A stretch of 36,052 nt of DNA from contig PEBX01000025.1 in NCBI GenBank assembly GCA_003050645.1, positions 1 to 36,052 on the forward strand, written 5' to 3'. Source of the DNA: Candidatus Carbonibacillus altaicus (GTDB lineage: Bacteria > Bacillota > Bacilli > Thermicanales > DSM-22653). The notes beneath the pieces are model-generated. The model worked only from the letters and a program-made list of their open reading frames with translations, ran no database searches and was not told the origin of the DNA. Positions 16,857 through 25,331 of this stretch are shown here, piece by piece. The position numbers and the translations under genes were made by a program. How positions within the stretch are numbered: the first letter of the stretch is position 1; each line of letters opens with the position of its first letter.

Positions 16857-17894
16857 TTAAGCCTCTTTCGATTGTGAGCCGTCCTGCTGCGTTTGCTGGG
16901 AAGATCGGGTCGATTGCCGGAATTCCAGGCGGTGAGGTAAGATGACCGTTTTCATCCCCACTTCTTCCTGCTGAATGAGCTTAGTTAGAAGGCGCATGGC
17001 CACCGCCCCGATGTCATACAGCGGCTGCACGACGGAAGTGAGCATCGGGCGAACCATCTGAGCCAGACGGGTATTATCAAAACCGATCACTTCGACATCA
17101 TCAGGCACACGCCATCCAGCGTCCTGAATGGCATGGATCGCCCCGATCGCCACCTCATCATTGGCCGAAAAAATCGCTGTAGGCGGCTGGGGAAGAGAAA
17201 GAAGCGTTTTGGTCGCCTTCAAGGACCGCTCGTAAAAGGGATGGATCTCCATGACGAGCGTCTCATCGACGGCGATCCCCCATGCTTTCAGGGCCTCGGC
17301 ATACCCGGCAAAACGCTGCTTCCCAAGGTTCGATTGCAAAGACTCGGTTAAAAAGCCAATCCGAGTATGGCCACCAGATAGGAAATAATGGACAGCTTCA
17401 TAGGCGGCACGTGTAATATCGATTCCGACCGAAGGAAGTTCACCTTGCGTATCTTCTGTGGCGACCAAGACGACCGGAAGCGAACTTTGAAACAAACGAC
17501 GGTGCTCTTCACCGACCGCGCTTCCTAAAAATAAAAGACCGTCGACCTGTTTTTCCATTAAATTGTTTATGAGCTTCAATTCTTTATCAACATTTTGATC
17601 GGAACTGCTTAAAATGATGTTATAATGATACATTGCTGCAATATCTTCAATCCCGCGCGCCAGCTCGGCAAAAAATATGCTCGATATATCCGGTAAAATC
17701 ACGCCGATCGTGGTCGTTTTTTTGCTGGCGAGACCGCGTGCAACGGCATTGGGTCGATACCCTAACTCTTCGATAACGCGCAGAACCTTTTTACGTGTAC
17801 TCGGTTTGACGTTGGCACTGCCGTTAATCACCCGTGAAACGGTAGCCATCGACACGCCGGCTTCACGCGCCACATCATAGATCGTAACCGACAT
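16857..17894 (-). CDS. ccpA: catabolite control protein A (LacI family)
   Basis: CcpA is the global carbon catabolite regulator of Bacillota; with HPr-Ser46-P it binds cre sites. The 345-residue product has the LacI-type HTH (TIYDVAREAGVSMATVSRVING) and hinge helix (PNAVARGLASKK), then the periplasmic-binding-like core. Identity as CcpA rather than another LacI member rests on the aroA neighbour, as in B. subtilis, and on CcpA-like sequence in the core (GVILPDISSIFFAELARGI and the helix near residues 300-325 where HPr docks). AAAGGGGAG precedes the ATG at 17894. A C-terminal Ser/Gln-rich tail is extra. A cre-like site lies over its own promoter. Confidence 0.92.
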   Translation of the reverse strand: MSVTIYDVAREAGVSMATVSRVINGSANVKPSTRKKVLRVIEELGYRPNAVARGLASKKTTTIGVILPDISSIFFAELARGIEDIAAMYHYNIILSSSDQNVDKELKLINNLMEKQVDGLLFLGSAVGEEHRRLFQSSLPVVLVATEDTQGELPSVGIDITRAAYEAVHYFLSGGHTRIGFLTESLQSNLGKQRFAGYAEALKAWGIAVDETLVMEIHPFYERSLKATKTLLSLPQPPTAIFSANDEVAIGAIHAIQDAGWRVPDDVEVIGFDNTRLAQMVRPMLTSVVQPLYDIGAVAMRLLTKLIQQEEVGMKTVILPHRLEFRQSTRSSQQTQQDGSQSKEA

Positions 17895-17919
17895 CACGAC
17901 TCCCCTTTCCAGACAAAAA

Positions 17920-17959
17920 CGCTTATTTTCATCCAAAACCGCTTATTTTCATCCAAGAC
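17920..17959. repeat. 20-bp tandem duplication in the ccpA leader
   Basis: Two abutting 20-base copies (17920-17939 and 17940-17959) differ at one base. Each carries an ATG and AAAATAAG on the ccpA strand. They lie in the 5' untranslated region, between the promoter and the ribosome binding site. Confidence 0.8.
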
Positions 17960-17984
17960 TGCTTGAGAAAGTCTATTTTATTTT

Positions 17985-18013
17985 ATTGTACGCCATGAAG
18001 AAAGCGCTGACAA
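17985..18013 (-). promoter_or_regulatory. ccpA promoter with overlapping cre-like operator
   Basis: On the minus strand TTGTCA (18008-18013) and TACAAT (17985-17990) are 17 bases apart. The sequence AGAAAGCGCTGACA (17999-18012, plus strand) matches 13 of 14 positions of the cre consensus TGWNANCGNTNWCA and covers the -35 box and half the spacer; a second AAGCGCTTTT core follows on its outer side. This is strong support for autorepression of ccpA. Confidence 0.72.
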
Positions 18014-18056
18014 GCGCTTTTTGAAAATAACTTGAAAAAAACTGTAACACCTCATC

Positions 18057-18089
18057 CATAAAAAACGCCGCTTGTACGCGGCGCTTTTT
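18057..18089 (-). terminator. terminator of aroA
   Basis: CGCCGC (18066-18071) and GCGGCG (18078-18083) form a GC-rich 6-bp stem with a 6-base loop. On the minus strand it runs into TTTTTT, and on the plus strand into CTTTTTC, so it may also work in both directions. It separates aroA from the ccpA promoter. Confidence 0.8.
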
Positions 18090-18095
18090 CAATGG

Positions 18096-18134
18096 TCTTG
18101 CGTTTTTTGATATTGTCTTACGTTTTTGCTATTG
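18096..18134. repeat. 19/20-bp imperfect tandem duplication downstream of aroA
   Basis: TCTTGCGTTTTTTGATATTG (18096-18115) is followed directly by the near copy TCTTACGTTTTTGCTATTG (18116-18134). A truncated third start (CCTTAA) follows. Confidence 0.65.
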
Positions 18135-18176
18135 CCTTAACTGATCGGATGATCGCCGGATAACCGGATAAGGTAG

Positions 18177-19250
18177 TTAGATGAAAACCGGGACGTTTTT
18201 CGTGAGCTCCTGGTAAAACATCCGGAATTGATCCAGATCGATTTGCTGCTGCGCGTCGGATAAGGCCGTATTCGGATCGGGATGAACTTCGATCATGACC
18301 CCGTCTGCTCCAGCTGCGAGGGCCGCTTTGGCGAGCGGCAATAAAATATCTCTACGGCCGGCAGCATGCGTGACATCGACGAGCACGGGCAGGTGGGTCT
18401 CCTGCTTCAAAATCGGTACAGCCGATATATCGAGCGTATTGCGCGTGGCTTTTTCATATGTCCTGATCCCGCGTTCCGTCAAAATGACGTTGGGGTTACC
18501 GTGTGACAAGATGTACTCTGCGGCAAACTTAAATTCCTCAATGGTCGCAGCCATCCCGCGTTTTAAAAGAACGGGTTTATCCAGGGCTCCGACCGCTTTT
18601 AACAGATTGAAATTTTGCATATTGCGTGCACCGATCTGAATGACATCCACGTAATCGGCGGCGACTTCCAGATCCCCGGGTGTCATAATTTCGCTGACGA
18701 CTCTAAGATCGTAGCGATTGGCGACTTCTCGCAATATTTTAAGCCCCTCCAGTCCCAGACCTTGAAAATCATACGGCGATGTACGCGGCTTAAAGGCACC
18801 ACCACGCAGGAACTTAAGACCGAGCCCTGCCACAACTTCTGCCACCTGCGCTGTTTGCGCTTCACTTTCTACAGAGCACGGTCCAGCGATGATGACCGGA
18901 TGCTCACCGCCTACGGCCACATCCCCAACATACACCACCGTATTTTCGGGTTTGCGCGCTCGACTCACGAGCAGGGCCTGTTCATGCTGCTTTTTCTGGA
19001 GCTGTAAAGAGGCGGCAAAGATTTGTTTAAAAAGCGAACGGATCGTCTGGTCATCAAAAGGCCCTTCATTGATACTTACGAGATGATCGAGCATGGCCCT
19101 CTCCCGTACCGGGTCGAATCGATTAATCCCTTGTTTGAGCTTCAGTCGACCGATTTCTTCAACAATACGCGCGCGCCGGTTCAAGGCATGGAGGATGTCT
19201 TCGTTGATCGCATCCAGCTGGGCACGCAGGGCTTCTAATGATTCGGACAT
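18177..19250 (-). CDS. aroA: bifunctional chorismate mutase/3-deoxy-7-phosphoheptulonate synthase
   Basis: This is the entry enzyme of the shikimate pathway (phosphoenolpyruvate plus erythrose 4-phosphate to DAHP), fused to an AroQ-type chorismate mutase that serves as the sensor for feedback by chorismate/prephenate. Residues 1-85 are the mutase helix bundle ([19 protein letters not shown]) and about 95-350 the type I-beta DAHP synthase barrel ([40 protein letters not shown]). At 357 residues it matches B. subtilis AroA (358), also a neighbour of ccpA there. The ATG at 19250 follows AAGGAG; an upstream in-frame start is unlikely. It has its own promoter and terminator. Some species call the gene aroF or aroG. 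Confidence 0.96.
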   Translation of the reverse strand: MSESLEALRAQLDAINEDILHALNRRARIVEEIGRLKLKQGINRFDPVRERAMLDHLVSINEGPFDDQTIRSLFKQIFAASLQLQKKQHEQALLVSRARKPENTVVYVGDVAVGGEHPVIIAGPCSVESEAQTAQVAEVVAGLGLKFLRGGAFKPRTSPYDFQGLGLEGLKILREVANRYDLRVVSEIMTPGDLEVAADYVDVIQIGARNMQNFNLLKAVGALDKPVLLKRGMAATIEEFKFAAEYILSHGNPNVILTERGIRTYEKATRNTLDISAVPILKQETHLPVLVDVTHAAGRRDILLPLAKAALAAGADGVMIEVHPDPNTALSDAQQQIDLDQFRMFYQELTKNVPVFI

Positions 19251-19322
19251 AGCAGGTTCTCTCCTTTTTATTTTTTTCACATACACTTTAGGGCTTTTAA
19301 CCACTAAAGAGATCTTTTTGCC

Positions 19323-19351
19323 ATTATAGCAAGTTTAAGGCAACCTGTCAC
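19323..19351 (-). promoter_or_regulatory. sigma-A promoter of aroA
   Basis: On the minus strand GTGACA (19346-19351) and a perfect TATAAT (19323-19328) are 17 bases apart, about 72 bases before the aroA start. The wider spacer 19251-19572 (322 bases) also holds a GTGCTG/CAGCAC hairpin at 19385-19400 and the exporter promoter, and no gene. Confidence 0.7.
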
Positions 19352-19448
19352 TACAGGGATCATGCAAATATAACACAATCGTGTGTGCTGATCGCAGCAC
19401 CTTCTAAAACCTATTTAGGCCGTAACCTCTACATCGTGTCCGGCATGC

Positions 19449-19477
19449 TTTACAAACAGTAGCCGAAAGGTTACAAT
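19449..19477 (+). promoter_or_regulatory. sigma-A promoter of the ABC exporter operon
   Basis: TTTACA (19449-19454) and TACAAT (19472-19477) are separated by 17 bases. The predicted leader of about 90 bases contains a small AGTAT-CGAA-ATACT hairpin (19491-19504). No leader peptide/attenuator like that of B. subtilis bmrB was seen. Confidence 0.65.
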
Positions 19478-19572
19478 ACGATATAGTTCGAGTATCGAAA
19501 TACTTTGACGCTATGACGGCGCTGTTACAAAACCGTTCCAACACTGAGACCGGCATAAAGTGAGGCGATTCA

Positions 19573-21330
19573 ATGTTTAAAACATTTGAGCGGCTGTATC
19601 CGTTTCTTTATAAACACCGTTTTCGGTATCTCCTCGGAATTATCTGGATTTTCCTGGCTGACGTCATGCAGATGTTTATGCCCAAAGTCCTGGGAAAGCT
19701 CATCGATGATCTGGGGAGCGGTGCGTTAAGCTTTCGTTCCCTTTTATACGGTCTTTTAGTGATACTGGGGAGTGCGCTTTTAACCGTTCTCTTTCGTTAT
19801 TTATGGCGCATGTATATATTCGGCACGGCCCGCACCCTGGAATATGATCTCCGCAATATGCTTTTTTCTCATCTCCTGACTCTCTCCCCTAACTGGTACA
19901 ATCGCCGTAAAGTCGGCGATTTGATGGCCCATGCGACGAACGATATCGGCGCCGTTCGTTTTGCTTTCGGCGGTGGGGTGGTGATGTTTTTCGACACCCT
20001 CATTCTGGTTACCATGACGCTATTCGTCATGATCACGACGATCAACTTAAAACTCACGCTTATCGCCATTATACCACTTCCACTGATCGCCATCATCTCC
20101 CATCGTTTCGGAGGCCTTATCCATCATCGTTTTCGTGAGGCGCAAGAAGCCTTTTCGAGATTATCGGAGCGTGTACAGGAAAATATATCCGGTGCACGTG
20201 TCGTCAGAGCTTTTGTGCAGGAAGAAGCAGAAATCGAGAAATTTAACGAAGCAAGCCACCAAGTTTTGGAGAAAAATACACGCCTTATTCGCGTTCAGTC
20301 GATTTTCCAGCCCGTCATACAGCTTTTTGTCGGTCTTTCCATGCTGATCGTGCTCATTGTAGGCGGCGGCATGGTCCTCTCCAACACCATCACCATCGGC
20401 GATTTTGTAGCCTTTACAGCTTACCTCGGGATGCTAGTCTGGCCGATGCGCGCCATTGGCTGGGTCATCAATATTTTACAGCGCGGCGCAGCTTCGATGG
20501 ATCGCCTGAACCGTTTGTTTGAAGAAACGCCCGACATATGCGACGGCCCTGACACCGATTACAGCATCCGAACGTTAAAAGGACATATCGAGATCAAAGC
20601 GCTCACCTTCACCTATCCCGGACAGAACAAAGCAGCGCTAAAAGACATCAACCTCTCCGTCCCGCCCGGTCACACCGTTGGTATCATCGGCAAAACAGGA
20701 AGTGGCAAAACGACCCTGGTCTCCCTTCTGGCCCGTCTGTATGAGGCTCCACCCGGTACGATTTTCATCGACGGGCATCCCATTCATCGTATCCCCCTCT
20801 CTGTCCTAAGAGGTGCGATCGGTTTTGTGCCGCAAGATCACTTCCTGTTCTCGATGAGCATTTATGACAATATCGCCTTTGGCGTGGAAAAGGCCTCTTT
20901 GCAAGAGGTCGAACAGGCGGCGCGCATGGCCAGTGTTCACACATCCATCATGGATTTTCCGGACGCGTACCAGACGATGGTCGGCGAACGGGGGGTCACC
21001 TTATCCGGGGGGCAAAAACAGCGCATTTCCATCGCGCGCGCGCTTTTAAAAAAGCCCGCCATTCTCATCCTGGATGATGCGCTATCGGCGGTCGATGCGC
21101 ATACTGAAGCCGAGATTTTAAAAAACTTAAAGCAATCCCCGACGCCGCGCACCACGTTTATCATTGCACACAGGACGAGTGCCGTGGAACATGCCGATGA
21201 AATCATCGTCCTCGATGAAGGGCACATCGTCGAACGCGGTCATCACGACACGCTGCTCGCCCAGGGCGGCGTCTACGCGCGCATGGTCGAAGAACAGTCG
21301 CTCCGCGGGCACCTCGAAGCCATCCTGTAA
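19573..21330 (+). CDS. bmrC: heterodimeric ABC exporter subunit, BmrC/YheI type
   Basis: This is a half-transporter of the multidrug/lipid exporter class, with six membrane helices (about residues 15-320) and one nucleotide-binding domain (about 340-580). Visible motifs are Walker A GKTGSGKTT, Q-loop, signature LSGGQKQR, Walker B LILDDALSAVD and H-loop AHRTS. The residue after the Walker B Asp is Asp, not the catalytic Glu, which marks the degenerate site of heterodimeric exporters. At 585 residues it matches B. subtilis BmrC (YheI). The second half-transporter follows 83 bases later. Substrate unknown; drug efflux is inference from the family. Confidence 0.88.
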   Translation: MFKTFERLYPFLYKHRFRYLLGIIWIFLADVMQMFMPKVLGKLIDDLGSGALSFRSLLYGLLVILGSALLTVLFRYLWRMYIFGTARTLEYDLRNMLFSHLLTLSPNWYNRRKVGDLMAHATNDIGAVRFAFGGGVVMFFDTLILVTMTLFVMITTINLKLTLIAIIPLPLIAIISHRFGGLIHHRFREAQEAFSRLSERVQENISGARVVRAFVQEEAEIEKFNEASHQVLEKNTRLIRVQSIFQPVIQLFVGLSMLIVLIVGGGMVLSNTITIGDFVAFTAYLGMLVWPMRAIGWVINILQRGAASMDRLNRLFEETPDICDGPDTDYSIRTLKGHIEIKALTFTYPGQNKAALKDINLSVPPGHTVGIIGKTGSGKTTLVSLLARLYEAPPGTIFIDGHPIHRIPLSVLRGAIGFVPQDHFLFSMSIYDNIAFGVEKASLQEVEQAARMASVHTSIMDFPDAYQTMVGERGVTLSGGQKQRISIARALLKKPAILILDDALSAVDAHTEAEILKNLKQSPTPRTTFIIAHRTSAVEHADEIIVLDEGHIVERGHHDTLLAQGGVYARMVEEQSLRGHLEAIL

Positions 21331-21355
21331 CGAGAAACCATCTTGTAACAAGAAG
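21320..21355. repeat. 18-bp imperfect tandem duplication across the stop codon
   Basis: CCATCCTGTAACGAGAAA (21320-21337) is followed by CCATCTTGTAACAAGAAG (21338-21355). The first copy contains the bmrC-like stop codon TAA, and the second repeats it in the spacer. Confidence 0.7.
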
Positions 21356-21413
21356 TGAAATGATATCTTCAAGAAAGAAGACGCCATAGAGCCATAGAAA
21401 GGGGAGACGACGT

Positions 21414-23714
21414 GTGAGCGGGTCCATACATGAAGAAAAAACACTTCCGCCAACCGTTGATCGCAAGCTATTAAGACGGCTGCTTACGTATGCCAAACCG
21501 TACCGCTGGGTTCTCACCGCAGCGATCGGGCTTCTCCTCGTCACGACAGTGGCCGAACTCCTTCAACCGATCGTCATTAAAAGCGCTATCGATAACCATT
21601 TTTCAGCGCTCTCGCGACCGATGCGCGTTCTAAACATTCAAGAAGCGCCCCAAGAGGCTGATGCAGATCTTCCGGCATCTCAAGGGGCGACTTTAAAAAC
21701 AGCTTCCGGAACAGATCGTGAAAGTCTGACGCGTGCCGCCGTTCGTGCTCTGGAAAATCTTCACTTAAGCTTGAAACATGATTCTGAAAAGACGCCCACC
21801 TCTTCCTCCATCATCGCCCGGTATGAAAGCCTCAAGCGTTTTTTCGCCTCGAACGATGCTTTTTCCGTAGAGGGCGTCAGCTTCGAGCGCCTGATGACAG
21901 ATGAAGGGCTAAAAAAAGGCGAACTCTATGCCCGTATCATTGAAGTGCCCTCGAGCAAAGACACATACATCATCTTCGGAGGATCTGACATCAAAGCGGC
22001 CTCCTCCTTTAACTTCATGCGTACGTCTGAGGGATGGGACGCAGTTGCCGCAGAGAATCCCGGCATGCGTTATCCGGCCGTTCCGTTAACGCCGGATGTA
22101 CGCTCCGCCTTTTCCGCTGTCGATCGACTGCCGCTCACTTTTTTAGCCGTCATTTATTTTCTCCTCATTCTCATCACTTTCCTCTTAACCTACGTACAAA
22201 CCCGGATGCTCCTCATCACCGGTCAAAAAATACTGTACGATATTCGAGATCATATCTTCCGGCATCTTCAGGCACTCTCCATTCGTTTTTTTGATCAAAA
22301 TCCGGTCGGACGTCTCGTGACGCGGGTGACCAACGATGTCGAAGCGCTCAGCGAAATGTTTTCTACCGTGCTCTCGGCCCTCGCAAAAGACATGTTTCTC
22401 ATCGTCGGCATCATGATCGCCATGCTCTTTTTAAATGTCAAGCTGGCCCTCGCCAGTTTTCTCGTTCTACCGCTCGTCTACGTCACAACACTTCTATACC
22501 GGCGTGTCGCCAGAGTTGTCTTTAGACGCGTCCGGGTCAAACTCGCACGCATCAACGCCACATTGTCCGAATACCTCTCCGGGATGCGCATCATTCAGCT
22601 TTTCCACCGCGAAAATAATCGTATGAACGATTTTCAAGCGGTGAACCGCGAACACTTCGATGCCTCTCTGACCGAATTGAAAGCACAATCCGTCTTTCGA
22701 CCACTTATGGACCTCATTTATTCCATCGGACTGGTGATCATTCTTTTTGTCGGTGTACAGGATGTGCCGCGCGGTCTTATAGAAATCGGTCTTTTGTACG
22801 CTTTCATCGATTACATGGGGCGTTTCTTTCAGCCGATCCGCGAGATTACGGAAAACTATACCGTCTTACAGTCGGCCATGGCTTCCTCCGAACGCATTTT
22901 TGAACTCTTAGATACGCCAGTTGAAATCACCACGCCCGAAGCCGCCATCCAACCCGAAAAACTGAAAGGCGAGATCCGTTTTGAACAGGTGACATTCGGC
23001 TACAACGAAAACGTCCCGGTTCTTCGCGGGATCGATCTCCATATTCGCCCCGGGGAGACGGTGGCCATCGTCGGTGCAACCGGTGCCGGTAAAAGTTCGC
23101 TCATCAATCTCCTGCCACGTTTTTACGATATTCAAGAAGGGCACCTCACCATTGACGGCTATGACGTAAGGACGCTGGATCTTAACACCCTTAGGCAAAA
23201 CATCGGTATTGTCTTACAGGATGTCTTTCTATTTGCCGGGACGATTCTTTCTAATATTCGTCTCCATAATCCAAACATCACCCGAGATGAAGCCATCTTA
23301 GCCGCCAAGGCAGTCGGTGCCGATCGTTTTATTGAAAAACTCCCTCAGGGGTACGACACGCCCGTCGAAGAACGCGGTGCCACACTTTCATCTGGCGAAA
23401 GGCAGCTCATCGCATTTGCCAGGGTGATCGCTTTTAACCCGTCCATCCTCATTCTCGACGAAGCGACCGCACATATTGATACGGAGACGGAGCAGCTCAT
23501 TCAAAAGGCTTTAAAACGCATCAGCGAACATCGGACGACGATCATCATCGCCCATCGACTTTCGACCATCCAGCACGCCGACAAAATTGTCGTTCTCCAT
23601 AAAGGAGAGATTCAAGAAGTCGGAAACCATGAAACGTTACTCAAAAAAGGAGGGCTCTATGCCTCCTTTTATCAAACGCAGTTCCGCCTAAAGCATGCGT
23701 CACGAGTCGGTTAA
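21414..23714 (+). CDS. bmrD: heterodimeric ABC exporter subunit, BmrD/YheH type, with extracellular insert
   Basis: The partner half-transporter has 766 residues. The first membrane helix (about 33-55) is followed by a soluble insert of about 175 residues before the second (about 240-262); this is longer than the extracellular domain of BmrD (whole protein 673 residues). The nucleotide-binding domain has Walker A GATGAGKSS, Walker B LILDEATAHID with the catalytic Glu, and a changed signature LSSGERQL. The altered signature here and the Asp-for-Glu in the partner fall in the same composite ATP site, as expected of a heterodimer with one degenerate site. The GTG at 21414 follows AAAGGGGAG. Confidence 0.88.
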   Translation: MSGSIHEEKTLPPTVDRKLLRRLLTYAKPYRWVLTAAIGLLLVTTVAELLQPIVIKSAIDNHFSALSRPMRVLNIQEAPQEADADLPASQGATLKTASGTDRESLTRAAVRALENLHLSLKHDSEKTPTSSSIIARYESLKRFFASNDAFSVEGVSFERLMTDEGLKKGELYARIIEVPSSKDTYIIFGGSDIKAASSFNFMRTSEGWDAVAAENPGMRYPAVPLTPDVRSAFSAVDRLPLTFLAVIYFLLILITFLLTYVQTRMLLITGQKILYDIRDHIFRHLQALSIRFFDQNPVGRLVTRVTNDVEALSEMFSTVLSALAKDMFLIVGIMIAMLFLNVKLALASFLVLPLVYVTTLLYRRVARVVFRRVRVKLARINATLSEYLSGMRIIQLFHRENNRMNDFQAVNREHFDASLTELKAQSVFRPLMDLIYSIGLVIILFVGVQDVPRGLIEIGLLYAFIDYMGRFFQPIREITENYTVLQSAMASSERIFELLDTPVEITTPEAAIQPEKLKGEIRFEQVTFGYNENVPVLRGIDLHIRPGETVAIVGATGAGKSSLINLLPRFYDIQEGHLTIDGYDVRTLDLNTLRQNIGIVLQDVFLFAGTILSNIRLHNPNITRDEAILAAKAVGADRFIEKLPQGYDTPVEERGATLSSGERQLIAFARVIAFNPSILILDEATAHIDTETEQLIQKALKRISEHRTTIIIAHRLSTIQHADKIVVLHKGEIQEVGNHETLLKKGGLYASFYQTQFRLKHASRVG

Positions 23715-23827
23715 CGTGGTATCAGGGGTATCCTTCAACCTCTATACGTTTCCTTTGTTTCATATTCCATGTTCCCGTTTAATTGCCTGCAAGCAAAAAA
23801 GGCAAATGACTATTTCAACAGTTCATT

Positions 23828-23839
23828 TTGTGTTATAAT
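23828..23839 (+). promoter_or_regulatory. extended -10 promoter of the yugN-like gene
   Basis: TATAAT at 23834-23839 is preceded by TGT (extended -10). There is no good -35 box at 16-18 bases. The 12-mer TTGTGTTATAAT is the same as that at the tig promoter. Confidence 0.55.
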
Positions 23840-23933
23840 GTCATTATCACCATCCGGTCATCTTGATCCATCACGCGATAAAATATGCATAAATAAAGCA
23901 TGGACATCACACCAATAGGGGAGGGTAAGTCCG

Positions 23934-24329
23934 ATGATCCGTTATGAATCGCCACTCATCGGCCAGACGTTTACGTTCGGTGAACTGCGGAATCGACTTG
24001 AAGAACTGGGGTTTCACCTGAATGAAACCTTTAATTACCGTTTTGGTGCCTTCGATTACGTTCTTGAAAAAAGCAAATCATCGTATGACTATTATCTTCG
24101 TCTCACCGTATCGGTGGTCAAAGGCTTCTTAGAGTCAGCCGATGCCGTAGTAAAAATTGAAGAAATCTACGCTATCGGGGCGCTTTATCACCATGGCTTT
24201 CAGGATCACCTCGACATTCCTCAACCCTTGCAGAAAAAAGCACAAGAGATCGTAACCGGTCTCCCCCGGCATCTGTCTCATGCCACGCAGGCACGTACAA
24301 ACATCGAGACAGCTTCCACCTCTCTCTAA
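23934..24329 (+). CDS. yugN: YugN-like family protein
   Basis: This 131-residue soluble protein resembles the YugN family of Bacillales (opening ESPLIGQTFTFGELRNRLEELGF, then FDYVLE and YYLRLTV-type strands). The family has a structure but no established function. A ribosome binding site GGGGAGGG stands before the ATG. The gene has its own promoter and no operon partner; a clear terminator was not seen downstream. Confidence 0.75.
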   Translation: MIRYESPLIGQTFTFGELRNRLEELGFHLNETFNYRFGAFDYVLEKSKSSYDYYLRLTVSVVKGFLESADAVVKIEEIYAIGALYHHGFQDHLDIPQPLQKKAQEIVTGLPRHLSHATQARTNIETASTSL

Positions 24330-24401
24330 CATGCGAACAGTTTTTTGATTAAATAAGCCAGCCCAGCGACATCAAAATATCATGTGCTTTCTTGTAAGAC
24401 A

Positions 24402-24449
24402 TGTTGATGGGAAGAAATGCTGATGGGGAGAAATGCTGATAGGGGGACA
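24402..24449. repeat. 16-bp imperfect tandem repeat x3 upstream of iclR
   Basis: TGTTGATGGGAAGAAA, TGCTGATGGGGAGAAA and TGCTGATAGGGGGACA follow one another at 24402-24449. Decaying TGT-led units continue to about 24480, where the palindromic operator candidate begins. The array lies in the 258-base gap between yugN and iclR. Confidence 0.75.
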
Positions 24450-24484
24450 TGTGGATGATATGAACATGTTGCCGGAACAATGTT

Positions 24485-24499
24485 GTATCGTAACGATAC
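24485..24499. promoter_or_regulatory. palindromic operator candidate for the IclR regulator
   Basis: GTATCGT and ACGATAC form a perfect 7-bp inverted repeat around one A. It lies about 90 bases upstream of the iclR start. IclR proteins often bind such palindromes and regulate themselves; no second copy was seen at the promoter of the neighbouring lysine operon. Confidence 0.45.
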
Positions 24500-24540
24500 G
24501 TTGATGGTTGGTAAGATCCGATGAAACATGGTACGACAAA

Positions 24541-24560
24541 CGCTCCGCCTGGGCGGAGCG
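24541..24560. repeat. GC-rich hairpin in the iclR leader
   Basis: CGCTCCGC and GCGGAGCG flank CTGG, a perfect 8-bp stem with a 4-base loop (9-bp stem if a 2-base loop is allowed). It sits 13 bases before the Shine-Dalgarno AAGGGAG of iclR. No T tract follows, so it is more likely an mRNA structure or protein site than a terminator. Confidence 0.5.
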
Positions 24561-24587
24561 CTTGCTTATATTGAAGGGAGCCTCACG

Positions 24588-25331
24588 ATGGAAGAAGATC
24601 GCGCCTCAGTCCGCTCTGTGGAACGGGCCTTAGACGTTCTCCTCATTTTTGCCGAACATCATGAACTGGGACTCACGGATATCGCCAAACATGCCGGTCT
24701 ACATAAAAGCACTGTCTTCCGCTTGCTTCACACCTTAGAAAGAAAGGGCTTTATCATTCGTGATGAGTCGACGGAACGATACCGTCTGGGCTACCGTATC
24801 TTAGAGCTTGCAAGCAGCATGCAGCACGGAGATGATCCGTTCCTCCTCGTGCTTCCGGAGATGGAACGTTTGCGTGATCTCCTAGAAGAGACGATTAGCC
24901 TCTACGTTCGCGACGGTCTCGAACGCGTGCGGGTACAGGCCGTGCAAAGCCAGCAAATTATTCGACGGGTCGCTCCTGTCGGGCAAAGGCTCCCCCTTTT
25001 CGTAGGTGCCTCCAGTAAAATTCTCGTCGCTTTTTCTGACCCGGAAATCTGCAAACAATTGATGCAGGATCCGTCCTGGCCGCCTGCACTCGACCGCGCT
25101 ATCTGGCAAAAGACGATCGAAGATATCCGCCGGACAAACGTCGCGATGAGTTTTGAAGAGCGCGAGGAAGGGGTGGCGGCCATCTCTGTCCCCGTTTTCC
25201 GCGCTTCCGGCGAACTCTTTGCAGCGCTCACAGTATCCGGTCCGATTCAGCGGCTTTCCAAAGAAAAGATGGAAGCGATGATTCCAGAACTCTTTGCCTC
25301 GGCAGAAAAAATGAAACGCCTGATCCGTTAA
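24588..25331 (+). CDS. IclR-family transcriptional regulator
   Basis: The 247-residue protein has a winged helix-turn-helix at about 8-70 (LGLTDIAKHAGLHKSTVFRLLHTL) and the IclR effector domain (about 80-245; FVGASSKILVAF and ISVPVF strands). IclR members usually sense small organic acids and control catabolic operons. The ATG at 24588 follows AAGGGAG; an upstream in-frame start would run through the GC hairpin. Its stop shares the TTAA with that of the convergent lysine 6-dehydrogenase gene, which makes that operon the likely target. Effector and role are inference. Confidence 0.88.
   Translation: MEEDRASVRSVERALDVLLIFAEHHELGLTDIAKHAGLHKSTVFRLLHTLERKGFIIRDESTERYRLGYRILELASSMQHGDDPFLLVLPEMERLRDLLEETISLYVRDGLERVRVQAVQSQQIIRRVAPVGQRLPLFVGASSKILVAFSDPEICKQLMQDPSWPPALDRAIWQKTIEDIRRTNVAMSFEEREEGVAAISVPVFRASGELFAALTVSGPIQRLSKEKMEAMIPELFASAEKMKRLIR

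Noticed and set aside
19480-19572. bmrB-like leader peptide and attenuator before the exporter genes
   Set aside because: The 90-base leader contains no credible peptide frame with a ribosome binding site and no terminator hairpin.
23715-23790. Terminator after the second exporter gene
   Set aside because: AACGT/ACGTT flanks an imperfect stem near 23714-23752, but mismatches and the poor T tract leave it unconvincing.
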